Of a DNA stretch of 64,000 nucleotides, positions 58,678 to 64,000 are shown piece by piece. Each line of letters opens with the position of its first letter. Position 1 is the first letter of the stretch. Where the stretch lies: the NCBI RefSeq assembly GCF_014534655.1, contig NZ_JACVVD010000007.1, positions 124,001-188,000 on the forward strand. The letters are read 5' to 3'. The stretch comes from Paenibacillus sedimenti. Its GTDB lineage: Bacteria; Bacillota; Bacilli; Paenibacillales; NBRC-103111. The notes beneath the pieces are model-generated. The model did no database searches. It was not told the origin of the DNA and saw nothing but the letters and a program-made list of their open reading frames with translations. Both the position numbers and the translations under genes were made by a program.

Positions 58678-59319
58678 ATGACAGGCAAACGGATTGTAAT
58701 CGTTACAGGAGGAACGCTCGGCGAATGGTTTGTCGAGGAAATCAAAGAAGGCGATGTGCTGGTCGGATCGGACCGGGGCGCACTCTCTCTTATTGAGTAC
58801 GGATTTCAGCCATACATTTCAATGGGGGATTTCGACTCCGTTACCGAAGAAGAACGGGACCAAATACGCGCCTCAAGCCATACCTTTATTGATTGCGATC
58901 CCATTTACAAAGATTTGACGGATACCGAGATGGCTTTTGAATGGGCTTTAGCACAGGACCCTTCCCACATTATTCTATTAGGAGCACTCGGCTCGCGCTT
59001 TGATCATTCGTTAGCTAATATTCATCTGCTCCGTAAAGGACTTTCGCTAGGGATAGCGTGCACCATCATTGATGCGAGCAACGAGATTATCTTGATCAAC
59101 ATGCCGACTCATATCCGCCGTGGAAGCTACACACATGTGTCACTGCTGCCGCTCAGCATGGAAGTTACGGGTATTACGCTTCATGGATTTCAATATCCTC
59201 TCCGTCAAGCGACTCTACAAATCGGTCAGTCCTTGGGAATCAGCAACGTGCTTCTGGAGCAAGAAGGTCTTATAGAACTTGAAACCGGCTTATTACTCGT
59301 CATTCAAAGCAAAGATTAA
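58678..59319 (+). CDS. thiN: Thiamine diphosphokinase
   Basis: A 213-residue thiamine pyrophosphokinase, transferring pyrophosphate from ATP to thiamine to give the cofactor ThDP. The catalytic N-terminal domain has VGSDRGALSLIEYGFQPYISMGDFDSVTEEE, then YKDLTDTEMAFEWAL and LLGALGSRFDHSLANIHLL, the three diagnostic blocks. The C-terminal beta-domain closes the thiamine site. GGAGGAG precedes the ATG. It is monocistronic here, without a TPP riboswitch in the preceding 200 bp. Confidence 0.94.
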   Translation: MTGKRIVIVTGGTLGEWFVEEIKEGDVLVGSDRGALSLIEYGFQPYISMGDFDSVTEEERDQIRASSHTFIDCDPIYKDLTDTEMAFEWALAQDPSHIILLGALGSRFDHSLANIHLLRKGLSLGIACTIIDASNEIILINMPTHIRRGSYTHVSLLPLSMEVTGITLHGFQYPLRQATLQIGQSLGISNVLLEQEGLIELETGLLLVIQSKD

Positions 59320-59426
59320 TCGAAAAAATTAATAAAATAGACAAAAGTCTCTGTAATGAACAACTGTGCGTTCTGGTAGAATGGTCATTACGTGATAAAT
59401 TTGGGATATGTTGAGGTTATTCATCC

Positions 59427-59699
59427 ATGCAAGATTTACAAAAAAACCCCGGACGTGTCATTTATTCAACCAACGCTCTTTCCGTCATCCATCGATTTGC
59501 CAACATCCATCTGCTTACTAATCGCGAGGCGGAAATTATTAGTCTGATCGCTTTAAAAGGTTACAGTAACAAAGAAATCGCACAGCACTGCACCATCAGC
59601 GAAAAAACCGTGAAAGTACATATAGATAAAATCATGGATAAAGTCGGCACGAGATCGATGCGTAAGCTGCTTGCTCTAATCATCAATACAACCGTGTAA
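59427..59699 (+). CDS. LuxR-type HTH DNA-binding protein
   Basis: A 90-residue protein consisting essentially of a LuxR/GerE helix-turn-helix: LLTNREAEIISLIALKGYSNKEIAQHCTISEKTVKVHIDKIMDKVGTRSMRKLLALI. A short N-terminal extension (about 25 residues) replaces a sensory domain, as in GerE. In Bacillus GerE is a late-sporulation regulator, but here the extension does not match it strongly. A weak GAGGTT site precedes the ATG. A strong terminator overlaps the stop codon. Confidence 0.85.
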   Translation: MQDLQKNPGRVIYSTNALSVIHRFANIHLLTNREAEIISLIALKGYSNKEIAQHCTISEKTVKVHIDKIMDKVGTRSMRKLLALIINTTV

Positions 59700-59727
59700 G
59701 ACCGGAGCCGCCGCTCCGGTCTTTTTG
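59698..59727 (+). terminator. Terminator of the LuxR-HTH gene
   Basis: AAGACCGGAGC pairs perfectly with GCTCCGGTCTT, then TTTG; the stop codon is within the left arm. Confidence 0.93.
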
Positions 59728-59743
59728 TTGATGTTGGGTGAGA

Positions 59744-60283
59744 TTAATGAACAAGTTCAGCCATCGAAGTTTGGATATAGTCGGCATATCTTTTGGCCTC
59801 TTCCGAAAGATAGTCATCCGTACCGTCTGAAGCACTGAAGGTAACAAAAGCGGGAAGAAAAGTACCATTGCATCTGTTAAGCGTAGCTTGTATGGGTCTA
59901 AATAATTCGCTGATCGTGAACCAGTTGCTCCCGCCCGACCGGTACCCGTTCTCAGGACCACCTGTCGTCGTTGCAACCACATATTCTTTGCCTTGCAAAT
60001 GATCGCCCCCGGGGCCGAAAGCCCAACCAAACGTTAACACATCGTCAAACCACTTTTTCAAAAGCGGCGGACAGCTGTACCAGTAAAAGGGGAATTGAAA
60101 TACGATCCGGTCGTACTCCAGCAGCAATTGCTGCTCCCTCTCCACATCAATATGCCAATCCGGATACGCTTGGTAGAGATCATGAACATAGATGCCGGGG
60201 TGCTTCTTTAACTCCTGTACGAATGCTTGATTGGCTCGAGATGCATTTAAATTAGGATGCGCTACGATAACCATGATTTTCAT
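59744..60283 (-). CDS. NAD(P)H quinone oxidoreductase (flavodoxin-like fold)
   Basis: A 179-residue flavodoxin-fold enzyme of the KefF/YwrO/MdaB group. VIVAHPNLNASRANQAFVQEL, the DEYDRIVFQFPFYWYSCPPLLKKWFDDVLTFGWAFG-like central motif and ATTTGGPENGY are diagnostic. These FMN enzymes reduce quinones by two electrons to avoid radical formation. ATG 60283 follows AAAAGGTGATCGTC. It is divergent from an HxlR regulator, a common pair in quinone and aldehyde stress. Confidence 0.92.
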   Translation of the reverse strand: MKIMVIVAHPNLNASRANQAFVQELKKHPGIYVHDLYQAYPDWHIDVEREQQLLLEYDRIVFQFPFYWYSCPPLLKKWFDDVLTFGWAFGPGGDHLQGKEYVVATTTGGPENGYRSGGSNWFTISELFRPIQATLNRCNGTFLPAFVTFSASDGTDDYLSEEAKRYADYIQTSMAELVH

Positions 60284-60416
60284 GACGATCACCTTTTCTC
60301 GTTTTTTTCATATCATCGCGAATGACACCCCCATTATTACCCGAGAATTCAGCTTTGCAAAGTACGCAGTTTATTCATACTTAGTCCTTAAAAACATACT
60401 GACTGATCTAGAACGA

Positions 60417-60438
60417 ATAGTACGATAAACCATACTAT
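60417..60438. promoter_or_regulatory. Candidate HxlR operator
   Basis: ATAGTA-N10-TACTAT is a perfect 6-bp inverted repeat between the divergent quinone reductase and HxlR genes. Two more GTAC-containing elements follow at about 60440-60457. Confidence 0.55.
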
Positions 60439-60534
60439 GTACGAAAAATTGTAGTACTTTTGCAATACGGGATACCATGATAAAGTAACGGATAAGAGGA
60501 TGATTTAAAATCAGGCAATCAAGGAGCTGGGAAC

Positions 60535-60918
60535 ATGCCGGTTGAAACTGACAAACCCAATAATACCGAGGGGATTTTAGCAACGCTGCATGTGATCGGC
60601 GGGAAATGGAAGCCTCTCATTTTGTTCATTTTACTGCATGAGGGCACCAAACGATTCGGGGAATTGCGGCGCATCCTGCCGGGCATTACGCAAGGCATGC
60701 TGACCAATCAGCTCCGTGAGATGGAACGGGATGGACTGATAGAACGCCGCGTATATCAAGAAATTCCTCCTAAAGTCGAATACGATCTTTCTGAACACGG
60801 ACAAACGTTAAGTTCGGTTTTGAGCGATATGTGCGGCTGGGGATTCAAGCATATCGAATTTATGAAGAATGCTAACGTTCAATCAACAAAAGGAGTTCAT
60901 AACGACACACAAATATAG
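60535..60918 (+). CDS. HxlR-family transcriptional regulator
   Basis: A 127-residue winged-helix regulator of the HxlR family: ILATLHVIGGKWKPLILFILLHEGTKRFGELRRILPGITQGMLTNQLREMERDGLIERRVYQEIPPKVEYDLSEHGQTL covers the full domain. There is no N-terminal redox Cys of the HypR/YodB type; a Cys occurs later in DMCGWGF. AAGGAG precedes the ATG. It probably controls the divergent quinone reductase through the palindrome between them. Confidence 0.93.
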   Translation: MPVETDKPNNTEGILATLHVIGGKWKPLILFILLHEGTKRFGELRRILPGITQGMLTNQLREMERDGLIERRVYQEIPPKVEYDLSEHGQTLSSVLSDMCGWGFKHIEFMKNANVQSTKGVHNDTQI

Positions 60919-60953
60919 TATAATTGACCTACTCTTCCAAAAGGTCGATGATC

Positions 60954-61400
60954 ATGTCATTCAATCAGCGTGAAAGCTTCCGAATTAACCTTCAGATACC
61001 ATTGTCTGCGATGTTCAAAATCATCGGGATTCAAAATGAAGCCACCGATACTAAATATACCAAGATTTCCATCAAGGATATTAGCTCCGGTGGCATTCGC
61101 ATTCATACGCCGCTTGATCTTCCTGTCAATATGAGCTTGCTGCTCGAGTTCACGTTTACGCTTTTTAGTCAGGACGTTAAGGTTTTGGGCACCATTACGA
61201 GAAAAAGCATGCTGCACGCTTCTCTCTATGAATACGGGATTAAGTTCAGTATCGCCGACATTCAGCTGGAGCAGCAGCTCAGGAGTCACCTCCACATGCT
61301 GAGCACCCGGTTACGGCATACGAATGTACTGTCCAGCTGCAGCTTCTGTTCCGAAGAAGAGATGGTCGAGATCTACTCGCATGATTCTGATGCTACATAG
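60954..61400 (+). CDS. PilZ domain c-di-GMP-binding protein
   Basis: A 148-residue PilZ protein. The binding motifs are intact: RESFR (R-x3-R) near the start and DISSGGIRI (D/N-x-S-x2-G) at about residue 38-46, followed by a beta-barrel. The C-terminal tail is helical with two nearby Cys (SSCSFC). I take ATG 60954, 9 nt after AAGG; a TTG at 60924 and ATG 60948 are possible. It overlaps the convergent fRMsr gene by 8 bp. It may read the signal made by the GGDEF protein at 56154. Confidence 0.9.
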   Translation: MSFNQRESFRINLQIPLSAMFKIIGIQNEATDTKYTKISIKDISSGGIRIHTPLDLPVNMSLLLEFTFTLFSQDVKVLGTITRKSMLHASLYEYGIKFSIADIQLEQQLRSHLHMLSTRLRHTNVLSSCSFCSEEEMVEIYSHDSDAT

Positions 61401-61878
61401 CTGCAGCCAATGTCTCTACGAACTGCTCCAGATATCGCTGATCCGTCTCATCGAACCGATTCTTATTCGGACTATCGATGTCCAGCACGCCAAGCAACTC
61501 GCTTCCTTTCAGGATCGGAATGACGATTTCCGATTGTGACGCGGCATCGCAGGCAATGTGGCCGGGAAACTCGTGCACATCAGGAACTCGTACGGTTTCC
61601 CTGCTTAATGCCGAGGTACCGCACACCCCTTTGCCAAGCGGAATCCGCACACAAGCCGGAAGCCCCTGGAACGGTCCTAACACAAGTCCCTGCTCCGACT
61701 CATCCAGCAAGTAAAAGCCTACCCAATTAATCTCTCCCATAAATTGCTGAAGCAGCGCAGCCGCATTCGACAAATTGGCAATTCGGTTCGGCTCATCGTG
61801 AATGAGCGCTTCTAGCTGCTTAATCAGTAATGTATAATTTTCTTCCCTTGTTCCCTCGTACATCGATTTCGTAAACAT
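61393..61878 (-). CDS. msrC: Free methionine-(R)-sulfoxide reductase (GAF family)
   Basis: A 161-residue GAF-domain enzyme reducing free methionine-R-sulfoxide. The family motifs NWVGFYLLDE, VLGPFQGLPACVRIPLGKGVCGTSA, FPGHIACDAASQSEIVIPI and LGVLDIDSPNKNRFDETD are intact, including the three Cys (LPAC, GVCG, IACD) used in catalysis and resolution. The whole protein is the domain, as usual. Its 3' end overlaps the PilZ gene in the opposite direction. Confidence 0.94.
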   Translation of the reverse strand: MFTKSMYEGTREENYTLLIKQLEALIHDEPNRIANLSNAAALLQQFMGEINWVGFYLLDESEQGLVLGPFQGLPACVRIPLGKGVCGTSALSRETVRVPDVHEFPGHIACDAASQSEIVIPILKGSELLGVLDIDSPNKNRFDETDQRYLEQFVETLAAAM

Positions 61879-62141
61879 AGATGACCCTCTCGCTTCCCCA
61901 AATCATAGTTTATATCAACTATGATACCAAAACCTATGACATACTGCATTTCATGCCGTTAATTTTGTTCGAACGGCTTCACTTCGCCTTTTTTCCTGCA
62001 TTTTGTGCCGTTAATTACGACCAAACATTAAAAATTCATTTTTTGGGCTGAATTAACGGCACTTTTTACATTTTTGTCTCTTGAATTAAGCATATTCGGC
62101 TAAAAATCAGGCACTTGTTGCAGGAAAAGTTACCGAGCATG
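61879..62141. other. Intergenic region with perfect 12-bp inverted repeat
   Basis: GTGCCGTTAATT (62005-62016) and AATTAACGGCAC (62051-62062) form a perfect inverted repeat followed by TTTTTAC, suiting a rightward terminator or mobile-repeat end. A further direct copy TGCCGTTAATT occurs at about 61953. No gene. Confidence 0.6.
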
Positions 62142-62177
62142 AAAAAAAAGCACAACCGGGTTCATCCCCAGTTGCAC
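62142..62177 (-). terminator. Terminator after araD remnant
   Basis: On the minus strand GTGCAAC-GGG pairs with CCC-GTTGTGC and runs into eight T residues. Confidence 0.8.
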
Positions 62178-62184
62178 TCTCCAA

Positions 62185-62766
62185 TTATTTTTGCCCGTAG
62201 TAGGCGTTCGCCCCATGTTTTCTAAGAAAATGCCAATCGAGCAGCGTTTGATGAACGGCGCGTGGCTGTTGACCAGCACACCTGGGATCATCGCCGGATC
62301 TTTATCGTGGAATGTCTCAACGATCACGTTCCCGGTCTCCAGCTCGTAAGCGCCTTTGATCTCGTCTTCTGTCATCAGCCGTGTGCAGGGCACTTCGCCG
62401 TAGAAGTAATCCGCATGCGTCGTACCGAGCGCCGGAATGCCCCTACCCGCTTGCGCCCAAGCCGTCGCCCACGGCGAGTGCGCGTGCACGATGCCGCCGA
62501 TCATCGGGAATGCGCGATACAATGCCAGATGCGTTGGCGTATCCGGCGAAGGCCACAGATTCCCTTCCACAATATTGCCCTCCAGATCAACGACAACGAG
62601 ATCTTCAGCCTATAACTCTTCGTAAGGCACTCCGCTCGGCTTGATAACAACAAGCCCTTGGCTCGCGATCAATGCCGCTGACATTACCTCATGTAAACGT
62701 GACTAATCGATATTTGGGCAAATCCAGGTTCGCTTCCAAAACCGCCTGCTTTAAGTTCTCCAGCAA
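62185..62766 (-). pseudogene. araD: L-ribulose-5-phosphate 4-epimerase, decayed
   Basis: Reading leftward from TTG 62766, LENLKQAVLEANLDLPKY and TFT-stop-GNVSGIDRE are AraD sequence with TGA at a conserved Trp. A frameshift follows, then [36 protein letters not shown], then the intact core [38 protein letters not shown]. After NSHAPF about 35 residues are missing; the C-terminal [20 protein letters not shown] is in another frame and ends at 62185. At least five lesions make it non-functional. The normal enzyme converts ribulose-5-P to xylulose-5-P in arabinose use. Confidence 0.92.
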
Positions 62767-62807
62767 CTAAGATCAACACCTTCCGGATAAAATGGAGGTA
62801 TGATTTC

Positions 62808-64000
62808 TCAATATAAACTTGTACGTACATGTATGATTGAAAATATCAATGTCTTGCCATCCGGTTCCAAACGCGTCTCCACCGAGTAGTCGCCGATTTG
62901 CTTCGTTGAGGTTTCCCATACACCCGTCTTGGAAACTTGTGCATAAGTGTCCCTAAACTGACGATAGAACGTCTCCGCATCATAACCGAACAAGAAATCG
63001 GTGAATTTGCGGATGCTTTCCTCGTTTCGCGCCAGTGTACCGTCTTCCAGACGAACGGTCACGCCGTAGGTTGCGAATTGCGGGTCGAGCCATAAGGATG
63101 CTTCATTGCTGTAACGCACTGCTGCCGTATTGCCGCTCATCGCTCGATTCTTGGCATCCGCATCCCGGAACAGGCGCAGCGTCGTTTCTTCCAAATCGTA
63201 GTTCGTTCCGCGCAGCTTGCCCGCTTCCTCCATCACTTCGTATGCCTGAAGCATGCGCCCATCCGGGAAGACCAGCTTTTTATAGCTGCCATCCTTCGTC
63301 GGTACGACTTTAATGAACGAATCGGCGCTGCTGCCCACATCGATCCGTTTCGTTTTATCTTGCAAGCGGGCGATAATTTGCAAAGCTTCTGCGCGCGTAA
63401 CGAAGCGCCCAACGCCGAAGTATCCGTTCGGATAGCCTTCCATAATCCCCTTCGTCATCGATTCGCCGATAAACTTCTGCTGTCTGGCCGTGGCGCTTTG
63501 GAAATCCCCGAAATGCGACGCCGTCTTCAGACTGTAAACCTCGTCTTCCAGGTACTCCGTTTCTTTCAGCAAATAATATAAAATTTCAGCAACGTCCTCA
63601 CGTTTTAAATTCGCTTTATAATCGGTAAACTGACCTTTGCTAATAAAATGAAGATCGCTTGCCAGATCCAAATACGGCTTAGCCCAGTAGCCTACCGTAC
63701 TCGGTTTAAACGTAAAATCCCGATAATCCTGCTGCAATATGCTGCGATTACTTCCGCTAAGCGCTTGCAGGAATGCAGGCTTCCATTTCCGTTCGCCATT
63801 CGGATACATATCCGTATAGGCTAATAGTACGATCTTGACGAACTGATCCGCCGTCACCGTATCATCTGGGCGAAACATCCCGTCCGGGAATCCGTCCAGC
63901 AGACCCTGCTGCGCCATCTGAGTTATGGTTTGCTCCGCCCAGTGACTTTTAATATCTTTGAAGCCTGCAGCTTCGATTTTCCCTTGTACGACACCAATAG
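62808..64000 (-). CDS. SLH-domain surface protein, 5' end beyond the window
   Basis: At least 397 residues; the frame continues to the window edge, so the N terminus is missing. Visible SLH units are about AGFKDIKSHWAEQTITQMAQQGLLDGFPDGMFRPDDTVTADQFVKI, a second interrupted one (YRDFTFKPSTVGYWAKPYLDLASDLHFI) and a third (HFGDFQSA ... MTKGIMEGYPNGYFGVGRFVTRAEALQII). The last 200 residues form an alpha/beta domain of unknown function (FPDGRMLQAYEVMEEAGK, VTVRLEDGTLARNEESIRKFTDFLFGYD). It is wall-attached by SLH binding. Confidence 0.88.
   Translation of the reverse strand, partial: IGVVQGKIEAAGFKDIKSHWAEQTITQMAQQGLLDGFPDGMFRPDDTVTADQFVKIVLLAYTDMYPNGERKWKPAFLQALSGSNRSILQQDYRDFTFKPSTVGYWAKPYLDLASDLHFISKGQFTDYKANLKREDVAEILYYLLKETEYLEDEVYSLKTASHFGDFQSATARQQKFIGESMTKGIMEGYPNGYFGVGRFVTRAEALQIIARLQDKTKRIDVGSSADSFIKVVPTKDGSYKKLVFPDGRMLQAYEVMEEAGKLRGTNYDLEETTLRLFRDADAKNRAMSGNTAAVRYSNEASLWLDPQFATYGVTVRLEDGTLARNEESIRKFTDFLFGYDAETFYRQFRDTYAQVSKTGVWETSTKQIGDYSVETRLEPDGKTLIFSIIHVRTSLY

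Overview
The window looks like chromosomal DNA of a spore-forming, Gram-positive member of the Paenibacillaceae (Paenibacillus or a close relative). The evidence is a GerA-type germinant receptor, a gerP spore-coat cluster, SLH-anchored surface proteins, strong AGGAGG-type ribosome sites, many lipoproteins and numerous OmpR-type two-component systems. No rRNA, tRNA, complete insertion sequence or CRISPR array was seen.

Layout. 1-2.4 kb: envelope-stress operon (LiaI-like, PspA, PspC, PspA). 3-6.3 kb: orphan sugar-type binding lipoprotein, Rieske protein, metallophosphoesterase, LysM protein. 6.3-12.9 kb: a five-gene operon (HlyD-type adaptor, ABC ATPase, MacB/FtsX permease, large secreted beta-domain protein, atypical response regulator). 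13.2-17.3 kb: germinant-receptor genes with the B subunit convergent to A, C and a small D subunit. 17.6-24.7 kb: cysteine-free secreted SodC, amidase, MalT-like LuxR regulator, exported intradiol dioxygenase, TetR regulator with an SDR. 24.7-29.4 kb: repeat-containing exported protein, a two-component system, a small HTH protein and a truncated ApbE. 29.5-32.4 kb: BaiN-like flavoprotein and a cystine/dicarboxylate symporter. 32.5-38.4 kb: a Bce-type peptide-antibiotic resistance operon continuing into dedA and uppP. 38.6-45.5 kb: lipoprotein, ArsB, inositol phosphatase, aldolase, CGNR regulator, DinB protein. 45.7-48.5 kb: two-component system and NlpC/P60 hydrolase. 48.5-51.1 kb: a low-GC insert between imperfect 113-bp direct repeats, carrying a putAbiC-type anti-phage gene, an apparent RES-domain remnant and an unknown gene. 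51.6-54.3 kb: Hsp20-like gene divergent from gerPABCDE, with five 45-bp tandem repeats in front of gerPB. 54.3-64 kb: SLH/GH18 hydrolase, PAS-GGDEF, orphan response regulator, thiN, LuxR-HTH, HxlR/quinone-reductase pair, PilZ, free-methionine-sulfoxide reductase, a decayed araD and an SLH protein running off the end.

The most striking signal is regulatory. Five promoters (about 13.0, 25.8, 28.2, 28.7 and 47.8 kb) carry four to six direct copies of TTCAG spaced at exactly 11 bp, all pointing toward the gene and, in most cases, ending 8-11 bp before a -10 box. This is the architecture of an OmpR-family operator, and it joins the MacB-like operon, a two-component system, an exported repeat protein, ApbE and a cell-wall hydrolase into one probable envelope regulon. 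The second is the tandem array ahead of gerPB, in which every unit copies the gerPB ribosome site and start codon inside a near-palindrome and stays in frame with gerPB. The third is the Bce-DedA-UppP operon, which combines sensing, transport, undecaprenyl-phosphate recycling and pyrophosphate removal.
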